A stretch of 41,070 nt of DNA from DASTGO01 sp035719045. GTDB taxonomy: Bacteria; Actinomycetota; Actinomycetes; Actinomycetales; Kineosporiaceae. Location: positions 1 through 41,070 of the forward strand of contig DASTGO010000441.1 of NCBI GenBank assembly GCA_035719045.1. Reading direction: 5' to 3'. The notes under the pieces were generated by a model. That model was given only the letters and a program-made list of their open reading frames with translations. It was not told where the DNA came from and did no database searches. The translations under genes were made by a program, and so were the position numbers. The number at the start of each line of letters is the position of its first letter. The stretch's first letter is position 1. This document shows, one piece after another, positions 15,909-26,002 of the stretch.

Positions 15909-16418
15909 ATGGCCGCCTCCGCACACGCTTCCCCGACCACCAACGCCCGCGCCGCCGCGGCGATCAGGTCTCACCACGCCGAGCTCACCGGCGCGCTCCA
16001 GCAGGCCGTCACCACCCTGCTGGACGCCGTCGACGGGGGTGATCCCGCCGGCATCCGGGACGCCACAGAGCACGTGGTCGGGTGGTGCGAGCGTGAACTG
16101 CTCCCGCACGCCGCTGCCGAGGAGGAGACCCTGTATCCCGCCGCCGCCTCACAGGAACCTGCCCGGCTGCTCATCACCTCGATGACCGCCGAGCACGAGC
16201 TGATCAGCAGGCTGGTCCGTGAGCTCGCCGCAAGCGATCGGCCGATCTCCTCGGTCGCGACCGCCGGCGCCCTGCAGGTGGTGTTCGCGTCCCATGTCGG
16301 CAAGGAGAACGATCTCGTCCTCCCGTTGCTGGAATCCGCGTCAGGCACCGGCCTCGCCGATCTCCTCGAGGCCATGCACCATCGGAATCCCACGCCGCGC
16401 GAAAACCCTGTTAGTTGA
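15909..16418 (+). CDS. Hemerythrin-domain protein
   Basis: A 169-residue four-helix protein with the carboxylate/histidine ligands of the HHE family spread as expected: SHHAELTGAL (helix 1), LPHAAAEEETLYP (helix 2), TAEHELISRLV (helix 3) and FASHVGKENDLVLPLL (helix 4). The di-iron site could bind O2, NO or act in iron handling. ATG 15909 has AGGAAGGGG a few bases upstream. The gene is divergent from the Cys-containing HTH regulator. Neighbourhood with a NirK-type membrane domain points to nitrosative stress, which is inference. An AT-rich palindrome follows the stop codon. Confidence 0.88.
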   Translation: MAASAHASPTTNARAAAAIRSHHAELTGALQQAVTTLLDAVDGGDPAGIRDATEHVVGWCERELLPHAAAEEETLYPAAASQEPARLLITSMTAEHELISRLVRELAASDRPISSVATAGALQVVFASHVGKENDLVLPLLESASGTGLADLLEAMHHRNPTPRENPVS

Positions 16419-16419
16419 C

Positions 16420-16450
16420 ATAATGTGCATTATCGGCGTTAGTTATCGGC
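16420..16450. repeat. AT-rich palindrome plus short direct repeat after hemerythrin gene
   Basis: ATAATG-TG-CATTAT (16420-16433) is a perfect palindrome. It overlaps a direct repeat TTATCGGCG (16430-16438 and 16443-16451 within one or two bases). TTGACA at 16415-16420 could be a -35 box, but no gene follows on that strand. The low GC is unlike the surroundings. Confidence 0.5.
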
Positions 16451-16581
16451 GCTTCGTCGCTGAGTCGTCCGGGATCAGGTCACCACCGAAGGCCTCGTCG
16501 ACGGCCGGCCGGCGGACGCCTCATACGCCATCCGTCGAGTTGCCTCAGACTGCTCAGACACGCCTGGAGCCGCGGGAAGGA

Positions 16582-17460
16582 CTACTCCTGCGGACGGCGT
16601 CCCCAGGCCGAGATCAGCGGTGCGAGAGTCAGGTCGAGTTCGCCGGCGTGGATGGCGGCCAGGTGCGCGTCGATCTCGGCGTCGTCAGCCAACCCGGCCC
16701 CGAGCAGCTCGCCGCGCACGTGCCGTAGGGTCGCCGCCTCCAGCTGGTCGCAGGCCGGCCCGCCGACCGGGAACGAGCCCGCCGCGGCGACATCGACCAA
16801 GCCGGCCTCACGCAATGCCCGCGGCAGCGTCCGGCCGTAGCGCAGGTCCGCACCGCGGCGCGTCAGCAACTCCCGGACCGCGTCGCGCAGCCGGTTGGCC
16901 CGCTGCTGCGCCGGGCCGCTGTCGTCCAGGCAGGCCAGTGGCTGCAGAGCGGTATCGGCGTCCTCGACCAGCAGCCAGCCGCCGGGCCGAAGCGCTGCCG
17001 CCATCGTGGCCAACGCCCGGGCCCGGTCGGGTACATGGATCAGCACGAGCCTGGCGTGCACCAGATCGAACGTCCCCGGCTCCGGGGGCGGATCAGCGGC
17101 GACGTCGTGCTGGCGCACCTCGTACCCGTCGCCTGCCGTCAGCCACGACGGGTCGATGTCCGTGGCCAGCACGTGTCCGGTCGGGCCGACAGCTGCCGCG
17201 AGCGCCTCCGGGATACTGCGGCCACCGGCCCCCACCTCCCAGCAGCGTGAGCCGGCTCCGACCCCGAGCCGATCGAAGTGCGCGCGCGTCACACCGTCGA
17301 ACAGCTCAGCCAGCCAGGTGAACCGCTCGCCCGCCTCGGCGCGCGCGTTGTCCAGCAGGTACCCGCGGGCAGGTGCGGACTCCCCTGCGGGCACGGTAGC
17401 CACGCCGACCGGATCCAGTTGGCCACCGGCGTCCGGCAGACGAGGCGAGGAGGTCATCAC
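16582..17460 (-). CDS. Class I SAM-dependent methyltransferase
   Basis: A 292-residue methyltransferase. Motif I is CWEVGAGGRSIPEAL, followed by an acidic turn after the second strand (VLATDIDPSWL), then DVAADPPPEPGTFDLVHARLVLIHVPD (post-I to motif II) and LRPGGWLLVEDAD (motif III), all typical of the UbiE/Methyltransf_11-25 type. The N-terminal segment RGYLLDNARAEAGERFTWLAELFD is often seen in small-molecule methyltransferases of actinomycetes. The substrate is unknown. The start is GTG 17460 or ATG 17457, with GGGGAGG about 11-14 nt upstream. It lies 147 bp downstream of uvrA on the same strand, and the gap holds one copy of the 34-bp repeat. Confidence 0.87.
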   Translation of the reverse strand: MMTSSPRLPDAGGQLDPVGVATVPAGESAPARGYLLDNARAEAGERFTWLAELFDGVTRAHFDRLGVGAGSRCWEVGAGGRSIPEALAAAVGPTGHVLATDIDPSWLTAGDGYEVRQHDVAADPPPEPGTFDLVHARLVLIHVPDRARALATMAAALRPGGWLLVEDADTALQPLACLDDSGPAQQRANRLRDAVRELLTRRGADLRYGRTLPRALREAGLVDVAAAGSFPVGGPACDQLEAATLRHVRGELLGAGLADDAEIDAHLAAIHAGELDLTLAPLISAWGRRPQE

Positions 17461-17550
17461 GACATGGTCAACCTCCCCGGGTCACCACGCCACGACAACG
17501 GGAGAGGGACATCTCACACAGGCGGCGACCCGCACGTCACACCACGTTCA

Positions 17551-17584
17551 CCGCTGATCCGCCGACGAACACGGTGAGCAGCCG
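17551..17584 (-). repeat. 34-bp inverted repeat, copy B (24 bp behind uvrA)
   Basis: On the minus strand this is identical to 13186-13219. The frame RLLTVFVGGSA is kept and then runs into VNVV and a stop, but no start codon or gene is evident here. A 12-bp copy of the uvrA 3' end (17579-17590, repeated at 17609-17620) overlaps its edge. Confidence 0.9.
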
Positions 17585-17607
17585 GCCACGCTCGGCCCCT
17601 CGGGCAC

Positions 17608-20037
<2,430 letters not shown>

Positions 20038-20232
20038 GGGGTCTCCCTCTGACCGTGGAGGCGGAATCGGGCGGGTCCGCGACGTGCACCTGCTCATCGT
20101 GCCGTCCGCGCCGGTTCGGACGGCGACGCCTCGGCCGGGGCACGCAACTCCTGGATCCTGCAGGACGCCCGCCTGCGCCGATCAGGCCCGTGCGGGCGTT
20201 GGGCCGGCCAGGTGATCCCCCGCTCCCCCGGC

Positions 20233-20260
20233 TTGCCGCGCCACCCAGAAGTGTCACTAT
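20233..20260 (+). promoter_or_regulatory. Promoter of the arsR-CDF operon, leaderless
   Basis: TTGCCG (20233-20238), 16 bp, CACTAT (20255-20260), then 6 nt to ATG 20267. TGCG-N6-CGCA (20262-20275) overlaps the start codon and may be part of the ArsR operator. Confidence 0.55.
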
Positions 20261-20266
20261 TTGCGC

Positions 20267-20596
20267 ATGTTCGCAGATGCGGAGCATCGGCTGGACGTCC
20301 TCGACGAGACCGAGGTCGACGCGGCCGTGACCACGCTGCGGATGCTGGCCGACCAGACCCGGCTGGGGATCCTGTGGGCGTTGCGGGATGGCGAACTGTC
20401 CGTCGGGGATCTCGGGAGACAGCTGCGACGCCCCTCCCCCGCGGTGTCCCAGCATCTGGCGAAGCTGCGGATGGGCGGGCTGGTGTCCACCCGCCGTGAG
20501 GGCAGCCAGGTCTTCTACCGGCTGCGGACCACCCATGTCCGTCAACTGGTCCTCGACGTCCTCGCCCACGCCCAGCACCTGGCGGCGGAACGATGA
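20267..20596 (+). CDS. ArsR/SmtB-family metal-responsive repressor
   Basis: A 109-residue winged-helix repressor. Core: LRMLADQTRLGILWAL (helix 1), LSVGDLGRQLRRPSPAVSQHLAKLRMGGLVSTRREGSQVFYRL (recognition helix and wing). The C-terminal helix HVRQLVLDVLAHAQHLAAER carries several His and Asp, placed like the alpha-5 zinc site of CzrA/SmtB. It should repress the operon until zinc (or a similar ion) is bound. It overlaps the CDF transporter gene by 4 bp (ATGA), so both are made together. ATG 20267 rather than TTG 20261 was chosen because of the CACTAT box 6 nt upstream. Confidence 0.9.
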   Translation: MFADAEHRLDVLDETEVDAAVTTLRMLADQTRLGILWALRDGELSVGDLGRQLRRPSPAVSQHLAKLRMGGLVSTRREGSQVFYRLRTTHVRQLVLDVLAHAQHLAAER

Positions 20597-21777
20597 CCGC
20601 GCGGCCGGGCAGGCCGAACCCCCGGCAGCCGGTCCTCCCGCCGCAGCGGCCGGACCTCGACGGGACGTACAGACCACACGACCAGCACGGGCACGAGGGT
20701 CACCGGCACGGGCACGACGGCCACCGGCACGAGGGTCACGAGCAGGACGCTCACCAGTGCGACGGTCATCGGCACGACAGTCATCGTCCCCACGAGCACG
20801 AGGCCGGCACCGACCACGACCGGCACGACCATGGCCTCCCGGCCCGGGTGACCCACCTGCTCCGCCCGCACAGCCATGACCCGGCGGACTCCTCCGACGC
20901 CGCCCTGGAGTCGAGCGCCGAGGGGCTGCGCGCGGTGAGTCGCAGCCTGGTGATCCTGCTGGCGACCTCGGCGATCCAGGCCGCGGTCGTGCTCACCTCC
21001 GGCTCGGTCGCCCTGCTCGCCGACACCGCGCACAATCTGGCGGACGCCCTGACCGCCGTCCCCCTGGGACTGGCCTTTCTGCTCGGCCGCCGAGCGCCCA
21101 CCCGCCGGTTCACCTACGGGCTGGGGCGGGTGGAGGATCTCGCCGGTGCCGTGGTGGTCCTCATGATCGCCGGATCGGCGCTGGTCGCCGCCGGGGAGAG
21201 CCTTCAGCGACTGAGGCATCCGGCACCGGTCGCGCATCTCGTCGCGGTCGCAGTGGCGGGCATGGTCGGCTTCCTCGGCAACGAACTGGTCGCCGGGTAC
21301 CGGATCCGGGTGGGCCGCCGGATCGGGTCCGCGGCCCTGGTGGCCGACGGCTACCACGCCCGGGCGGACGGTCTCACCTCGCTCGGGGTCGTCGTGGGTG
21401 CGGCCGGCGTGGCCCTCGGCTGGCAACCGGCGGACCCCGTGGTCGGCCTGGTCATCACCGCGGCGATCCTGCTCACCCTGGTCGGCGCCGTCCGCGGCGT
21501 CGGCACCCGGCTGCTGGACGGTGTGGATCCGGCTCTGTCCGGCCGGGCCGCTGCAGCCCTGGACGCCATCCCCGGCGTGGCCGGCACCCGGCTGAGGTTG
21601 CGCTGGATCGGTCACACGCTGCGGGCGGAGGTGGTCCTGCACGTCACGGACCGGCCGGACCTGCAGGCCGCCGAGACGTTCGCCGACCTGGTCCGGGAGA
21701 TCCTGCGCAGGGAACTCCCCCGGATGGAGGAGGCCGTGGTGGAGGTCCGCCGCGACCGTGCCCAGCCGGCCGCGTGA
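20593..21777 (+). CDS. Cation diffusion facilitator (zinc efflux), His-rich N-terminus
   Basis: A 394-residue CDF-family antiporter exporting Zn2+ (or Co2+/Cd2+) against protons. The first 80 residues include 18 His between 29 and 80 (HGHEGHRHGHDGHRHEGHE and more), a metal-collecting tail. Six membrane segments follow, with the intramembrane zinc-site motifs LADTAHNLAD (segment 2) and ADGYHARAD (segment 5) in HxxxD form. The C-terminal cytoplasmic domain contains GVAGTRLRLRWIGHTLRAEVVLHV. It is cotranscribed and translationally coupled with arsR, which explains its control. The specific metal is inferred from the HxxxD motif and the regulator. Confidence 0.93.
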   Translation: MTARPGRPNPRQPVLPPQRPDLDGTYRPHDQHGHEGHRHGHDGHRHEGHEQDAHQCDGHRHDSHRPHEHEAGTDHDRHDHGLPARVTHLLRPHSHDPADSSDAALESSAEGLRAVSRSLVILLATSAIQAAVVLTSGSVALLADTAHNLADALTAVPLGLAFLLGRRAPTRRFTYGLGRVEDLAGAVVVLMIAGSALVAAGESLQRLRHPAPVAHLVAVAVAGMVGFLGNELVAGYRIRVGRRIGSAALVADGYHARADGLTSLGVVVGAAGVALGWQPADPVVGLVITAAILLTLVGAVRGVGTRLLDGVDPALSGRAAAALDAIPGVAGTRLRLRWIGHTLRAEVVLHVTDRPDLQAAETFADLVREILRRELPRMEEAVVEVRRDRAQPAA

Positions 21778-21862
21778 CGCCGCCCTGGTGGAGTTCCGGC
21801 ACGGGTCTGGTTCAGGCACGGGTCCGCTCAAGGCGCGGCCGCCGCCTGTCGACACTCCTGCC

Positions 21863-23173
21863 GTGGCCTCCCGCCCGGCGCCGTCGCCTGCCTGCCGCAG
21901 CACCCGGAACTGGTCCCGCCTCTGCGTCGCAGTCGTTGTTGCCGCGGCCCTCACCTCGGCGGCCGTCACCCCGTCCCGGGCGGCCGGGAACTCGGGCACC
22001 CGGACCGCCGCGGGCCGCGGCGCGTCCGCGACACTCGGCGGCGGACCAGGATCCGCGGAGGGCCAGCCCAGCCCCGCCGAGGTCCAGGCCGCTCAGGACG
22101 CTGCCGCCCAGGCGCATGCCGAGGCCGATCATCGGGCCGATGAGCTGACCACCGCCCAGGACGCTCTCACCGAGGCCGCCGGCGCTGCGGGTCTGGCCCT
22201 GGAACGCTACCGGTCCGCGGTGCTGGACCTGAACCGGACCGCCCGCGCCGTGCAGGCCGCACAGGACCGGCTACAGCGCTCCACCGAGGCCCTGCTGGAG
22301 AAGCAGACGGAGCTGGGGGTCTGGGTGCGACAGGCGTACGGAGCGGGAGGCCTGCTGGCGCGCTCCCCCACGATGACCACGTTGCTGTCCGGCACCGGGC
22401 CGGACGACCTCGACCTCACCCTGAAGATCCTCGACCGGGTCGGCAGCACCGCCCGGCGCGCGCTCACCGAGGTGGAGCGGTCCCAGGCCGAACAGGTGGC
22501 CGCGTCCGCCCAGGCACAGGCCGCTCAGCAGGCCGCCTCGGACGCCACGGTGGCGGCCGCGACCGCCCGCGCCCAGGCCGATGCCGCGGTGGCCCGGCAG
22601 AAGGCCGCCGTGGACCGGCTCCAGCAGCAGTTGACCAACTCCCGTGCCGCCGCCGAGGAGGCCGATCGGACCGCGGCCCGCCTGGCCCGGGCCCGGGCGC
22701 TGGCGGACGCCCAGGCGCGCGCCTGGTCCAACCAGCTCACCGGCGAGGTCGGGGAGTGCTCCGGCCAGGACCTCAGCGGCTACGCCAACGGCGCCATCCC
22801 GCTGGCCGCCCTCTGCCCGGTGTGGGGCGCTCCGGGCGAGTACTTGCGGGCCGACGCCGCGTACGCCCTCGGCCGGCTCAGCCAGGCCTACGCCGCCGAG
22901 TTCGGAACTCCCGTCTGCGTCACCGACACCTACCGCTCCTATCCCGAACAGGTGCAGGTCTACGCCGAGCGCCCCCAGCTCGCAGCGGCCCCCGGGACGA
23001 GCAACCACGGCTGGGGCACCGCGGCGGACCTGTGCGGGGGGATCGAGTCGTTCGGGACGGCGACGCACTCCTGGATGCTGCTCCATGCGCCCGCTTTCGG
23101 CTGGTTCCACCCGTCCTGGGCGGAACCAGGCGGCAGCCGGCCGGAGCCGTGGCACTGGGAATACGGCGGCTGA
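21863..23173 (+). CDS. Secreted M15-family D-Ala-D-Ala carboxypeptidase with coiled coil
   Basis: A 436-residue exported cell-wall enzyme. A signal peptide is visible (NWSRLCVAVVVAAALTSAAV, cleavage near SRA-AG). A long Ala/Gln/Arg-rich coiled coil follows (about 60-290, similar to NlpC/P60-type spacer domains). The catalytic domain of the VanY/M15B type is at the C-terminus: VTDTYRSYPEQVQVY, the zinc motif SNHGWGTAADL (HxxxxxxD) and EPWHWEY (catalytic Glu and third His ligand). It should trim peptidoglycan stem peptides outside the membrane. The start is uncertain: GTG 21863 gives a normal signal peptide, while the frame is open back to 21758, overlapping the CDF gene. Confidence 0.85.
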   Translation: MASRPAPSPACRSTRNWSRLCVAVVVAAALTSAAVTPSRAAGNSGTRTAAGRGASATLGGGPGSAEGQPSPAEVQAAQDAAAQAHAEADHRADELTTAQDALTEAAGAAGLALERYRSAVLDLNRTARAVQAAQDRLQRSTEALLEKQTELGVWVRQAYGAGGLLARSPTMTTLLSGTGPDDLDLTLKILDRVGSTARRALTEVERSQAEQVAASAQAQAAQQAASDATVAAATARAQADAAVARQKAAVDRLQQQLTNSRAAAEEADRTAARLARARALADAQARAWSNQLTGEVGECSGQDLSGYANGAIPLAALCPVWGAPGEYLRADAAYALGRLSQAYAAEFGTPVCVTDTYRSYPEQVQVYAERPQLAAAPGTSNHGWGTAADLCGGIESFGTATHSWMLLHAPAFGWFHPSWAEPGGSRPEPWHWEYGG

Positions 23174-23251
23174 CGGTGTTGGTGCCCGGATACCCCGGAG
23201 ACGGCCCGTCACGGCATCATCTGCCGCAGCACAACGACGAGAGGACCGCCC

Positions 23252-24634
23252 GTGGCGACCCCCACCACCGGGCCCGACCTGCTCGGCGGCAGTGAACGCC
23301 GTCGCGAGCAGCGCGCCTGGTACTTCTACGACTGGGCGAACTCCGCCTACGTGACGACCACGCTCACCGCCCTCTACGGGCCGTACCTGACCGTGGTCGC
23401 CAAACGGGCCGCCTGTCCGGGGCGCAGCACGGACCTGCAGTGCCCGAACCCGTTGCACGTCCTCGGCGTGCCGGTGAGCCCCGGGTCGCTGTCCCTGTAC
23501 GCCGTCACCGCGGCGACGCTGATCTCGGCCGTCCTGCTGCCGATCGTCGGGGCCGTCGTGGACCGGTCCGGGCACAAGCGCAGCATCCTCGGCGGCTTCG
23601 CCTGGCCAGGGGCGGCCGCCGCCTGCGCGCTGTTCCTGGTCCAGGGGGCGAACTGGCAGCTCGGGGTGGTTCTCCAACTCTTCGCCAGCCTCATGCTCGG
23701 CTGCTCCCTGGTGGTCTACGACTCGATCCTCTGCGACATCGCCACCCCGGACGAGCGGGACGGGGTCTCCAGCCGAGGCTGGGCGATCGGCTACCTCGGC
23801 GGTGGGCTGCTGCTCGCCGTCAACCTCGTGATGGTGACGGCTCACGGCGCCCTCGGGCTCGGCACCGAGACCGCCGTCCGGCTGAGCCTGCTGTCGGCGG
23901 GCGCCTGGTGGGCCGGCTTCACGCTGATCCCGTTCCTGGGGCTGCGGGACCGGCCGGCCGCCGAGAAGGAGCCGGTCAGCGGCGGGGCGGTCGCCGCCTC
24001 CTTCGGACAGCTCTGGCGGACCCTCTCCCACCTGCGCGGCTATCCGCAGACGTTGCGCTTCCTGCTGGCCTACCTCTTCTTCAACGACGGGGTGCAGACC
24101 GTCATCTACGCGGCGGCGATCTTCGGACAGGAGGAGCTGGGCTTCACCGCCTCCCAGCTGATGATCACCATCCTGCTGGTCCAGTTCGTCGCCTTCTTCG
24201 GGGCGCTGGCCTTCGGGCGGGCCGCAGCCCGGGTGGGTGCGTGGCGGGCCGTCCTGGGCAGCCTGGTCCTGTGGTGCCTCGTGGTCGCGGCCGGGTACCT
24301 CATGCCCGCGCACCAGTTCGCCCCGTTCCTGGTGCTCGCGTCCCTGATCGGGATCGTCCTCGGCGGAACCCAGGCGCTGTCGAGGTCCCTGTACAGCCAG
24401 CTGGTCCCGCACGGCCGGGAGGCGGAGTACTTCAGCCTCTACCAGTCCGCCGAGCGCGGCACGAGCTGGCTGGGGACGCTGCTGTTCGGCCTGCTGTTCC
24501 AGCTCAGCGGCTCCTACCGGACGGCGATCGTGGCACTGGTGGTCTTCTTCGTCGTCGGCGGGCTGCTGCTGTCCCGGGTGGACGTGCCGCGCGGGATCCG
24601 GGAGGCGGGCAACCAGGTTCCGGAGGTCGTCTGA
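23252..24634 (+). CDS. MFS transporter, UMF1/Atg22-like family
   Basis: A 460-residue membrane protein with about 12 helices. The family signature is the N-terminal AWYFYDWANSAYVTTTLTALYGPYL, followed by LPIVGAVVDRSGHKR (the MFS loop 2-3 motif), SSRGWAIGYLGGGLLLAVNLV, FLLAYLFFNDGVQTVI and GGTQALSRSLYSQLVPHGREAEYFSLYQ. UMF1 members are related to the yeast vacuolar Atg22 amino-acid effluxer; bacterial substrates are mostly unknown. GTG 23252 has GAGAGG 6-7 nt upstream. It is alone on its strand between the peptidase and rbpA. Confidence 0.92.
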   Translation: MATPTTGPDLLGGSERRREQRAWYFYDWANSAYVTTTLTALYGPYLTVVAKRAACPGRSTDLQCPNPLHVLGVPVSPGSLSLYAVTAATLISAVLLPIVGAVVDRSGHKRSILGGFAWPGAAAACALFLVQGANWQLGVVLQLFASLMLGCSLVVYDSILCDIATPDERDGVSSRGWAIGYLGGGLLLAVNLVMVTAHGALGLGTETAVRLSLLSAGAWWAGFTLIPFLGLRDRPAAEKEPVSGGAVAASFGQLWRTLSHLRGYPQTLRFLLAYLFFNDGVQTVIYAAAIFGQEELGFTASQLMITILLVQFVAFFGALAFGRAAARVGAWRAVLGSLVLWCLVVAAGYLMPAHQFAPFLVLASLIGIVLGGTQALSRSLYSQLVPHGREAEYFSLYQSAERGTSWLGTLLFGLLFQLSGSYRTAIVALVVFFVVGGLLLSRVDVPRGIREAGNQVPEVV

Positions 24635-24695
24635 ACCTCACCGCGCCTGCGTTCCCGGGTCGTCCGGACGTCGACAAGGTCGGGGGTGTCCACGG

Positions 24696-24737
24696 CCCGT
24701 GCTGACAGGCCTCTGACCCGTGCTGACAAGCCTCTGA
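24696..24737. repeat. 21-bp tandem duplication upstream of rbpA
   Basis: Two adjacent 21-bp units (24696-24716 and 24717-24737) differing at one base, each of the form CCCGTGCTGACARGCCTCTG plus A. They lie 52 bp before the SigR-type promoter of rbpA. Confidence 0.85.
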
Positions 24738-24789
24738 GCGGCTGCCTTTACCACACGTTGGTGATCGGGAAGGTCTCGGTAACACGGCT

Positions 24790-24815
24790 GGAACACGATG
24801 CCGTCGTCATGCGTT
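24790..24815 (+). promoter_or_regulatory. SigR/SigH-type promoter of rbpA
   Basis: GGAAC (24790-24794), exactly 18 bp, then GTT (24813-24815). This fits the GGAAY-N18/19-GTT consensus of the thiol-stress ECF sigma factor SigR. It gives a leader of about 55 nt to ATG 24877. In streptomycetes rbpA is a known SigR target. Confidence 0.75.
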
Positions 24816-24876
24816 GACGTGCGGTAAGCGACACCCGACGTGTGTAGCAGACCCGACGAATCCGGAGGATGGCGAC

Positions 24877-25227
24877 ATGAGCGACCGGAGCATGCGCGGG
24901 ACCCGCCTGGGTGCCCAGAGCCTGGAGAGCGACAACGGAGTGCAGCCGGCCGCCCGGCAGGATGTCGTCTACCACTGCCCCAACGGCCACACCGTCGTCG
25001 TGCCGCTGTCACTGGAAGCCGACGTCCCGCCGCTGTGGGAGTGCCGGTGCGGGGCGATGGCCCTTCGCGAGAACACCGAGGCCCCGCAGGAGAAGCCCGG
25101 CAAGCCCGCCCGCACCCACTGGGACATGCTCATGGAGCGGCGCACCACCGCCGAACTGGAGGAACTGCTGGAGGAACGGCTGGCCCTGCTGCGCAGCGGC
25201 CGGCTCAGCCAGCGTCGCAGCGCCTGA
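24877..25227 (+). CDS. rbpA: RNA polymerase-binding protein RbpA
   Basis: A 116-residue actinobacterial transcription activator that binds RNA polymerase and the principal sigma factor. Features: N-terminal SMRGTRLGAQSLESD (contacts DNA and polymerase), core domain with a zinc-type site (C34, H38, C56, C58 in YHCPNGH and WECRCG), basic linker EKPGKPARTHWDM, and the sigma-interaction domain MERRTTAELEELLEERLALLR at the C-terminus. ATG 24877 has CCGGAGGA upstream. The SigR-type promoter and divergent-from-nothing, alone-standing layout fit the streptomycete gene. It converges on the fxsA-ppm1-lnt operon, as in mycobacteria (Rv2050-Rv2053c neighbourhood). Confidence 0.96.
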   Translation: MSDRSMRGTRLGAQSLESDNGVQPAARQDVVYHCPNGHTVVVPLSLEADVPPLWECRCGAMALRENTEAPQEKPGKPARTHWDMLMERRTTAELEELLEERLALLRSGRLSQRRSA

Positions 25228-25306
25228 TCAGTCCCCGCCCGCTGCGCGGTGACCACGCACCCGCCCTCCCGGGTGCACCGCCCGGCTTCCCCCGGCCGGG
25301 CGAACC

Positions 25307-25345
25307 GAGGTCCCGGGGCTACGGCCCCGGGACCTCCCTCGTTTT
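25307..25345. terminator. Bidirectional terminator between rbpA and fxsA
   Basis: Perfect 13-bp arms (25307-25319 and 25324-25336) closed by a C(TACG)G tetraloop, which is a UNCG-type stable loop. CCTCGTTTT follows. It serves rbpA from the left and the fxsA operon from the right. Confidence 0.9.
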
Positions 25346-25369
25346 GGCGGTCGGGTTCGGGACGGCGGT

Positions 25370-26002
25370 TCAGGACGAGGATGTCGGCCCCGAACTCGGG
25401 TCCTGCGGCTCGTCCGGGGGCGGCAGCTGCCTCGGCGGCCGCTGCGGGGACTGTTCGTGCGGGGACCGTTCACCGGGCGGGACCACCTCTACGTCGACCA
25501 CCGTGGCCTCGACGACGTCCCCGGACACGACCCTGGCTCCCGCCATCCGCCCCACGAGCGGCCCCCTGAGGAGCCGGGCCGCCAGTCGTCCCGTGCCGCG
25601 TTCCAGGAGTGGGCGCAGGATCCGCCGGGTCGGTCCGACGGCCAGCAGCAGTCCGGCGGCCGCGGTGATGAATCCCGGGATCGCGAGCAGGACCCCACCC
25701 AGCACCATCCACGCGACATCGACGGCCTCGGGACGACCACTGCGCCACGGATCCCCGATCGGTCCGCCGGTGCCCTGGCGGTCGGCCCGCGACCAGGACC
25801 GCATGGCCCGGGCACCGGCCCGCCGCAGTACGACCATGCCGAGCACGCTCAGCGCGAGCAGGATGAGGATCGTCGGCCCCGCTCCGATCACCCGGCCGAC
25901 CGCGATCGCGACCGCCAGTTCCGCCAGGGGCAGGAGCAGCAGCCCGGCCAGGCTCAGCCGGGCGGCCGGTGAACGTCGGGAGCCGGGGCCGGGGACGGTC
26001 AT
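25370..26002 (-). CDS. fxsA: FxsA-family membrane protein
   Basis: A 210-residue inner-membrane protein. Two N-terminal membrane segments (LSLAGLLLLPLAELAVAIAVG and TILILLALSVLGMVVLRRAG) and a further hydrophobic pair (VAWMVLGGVLLAIPGFITAAAGLLLAVGP) carry the FxsA pattern, including the conserved PGF/IT turn. The C-terminal tail is acidic and Pro-rich. E. coli FxsA is named for relieving exclusion of phage T7; its role in actinomycetes is unknown. ATG 26002 overlaps the ppm1 stop (ATGA), making it the last gene of lnt-ppm1-fxsA. Confidence 0.9.
   Translation of the reverse strand: MTVPGPGSRRSPAARLSLAGLLLLPLAELAVAIAVGRVIGAGPTILILLALSVLGMVVLRRAGARAMRSWSRADRQGTGGPIGDPWRSGRPEAVDVAWMVLGGVLLAIPGFITAAAGLLLAVGPTRRILRPLLERGTGRLAARLLRGPLVGRMAGARVVSGDVVEATVVDVEVVPPGERSPHEQSPQRPPRQLPPPDEPQDPSSGPTSSS

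Noticed and set aside
16431..16510. Minus-strand tail reading VDEAFGGDLIPDDSATKRR then stop
   Set aside because: It looks protein-like but is closed by a stop a few codons upstream; too short to call a pseudogene.
16425..16728. Small plus-strand frame starting with ATG 16425
   Set aside because: It runs into the antisense strand of the methyltransferase gene, has no ribosome binding site and no family-like sequence.
13186..17584. 34-bp repeat as phage attachment or loxP-like site
   Set aside because: The arms are inverted, not direct, lack an internal palindrome-spacer-palindrome structure, and no integrase is nearby; the length match to loxP is coincidence.
20038..20097. Twenty extra codons at the uvrA start
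   Set aside because: No ribosome binding site upstream of that start, whereas ATG 20037 has GAGGGAG in front and begins near the conserved region.
20101..20124. 8-bp hairpin between uvrA and arsR
   Set aside because: Lies in the leader region of uvrA, but short arms of pure G+C are frequent by chance here and no regulatory partner is suggested.
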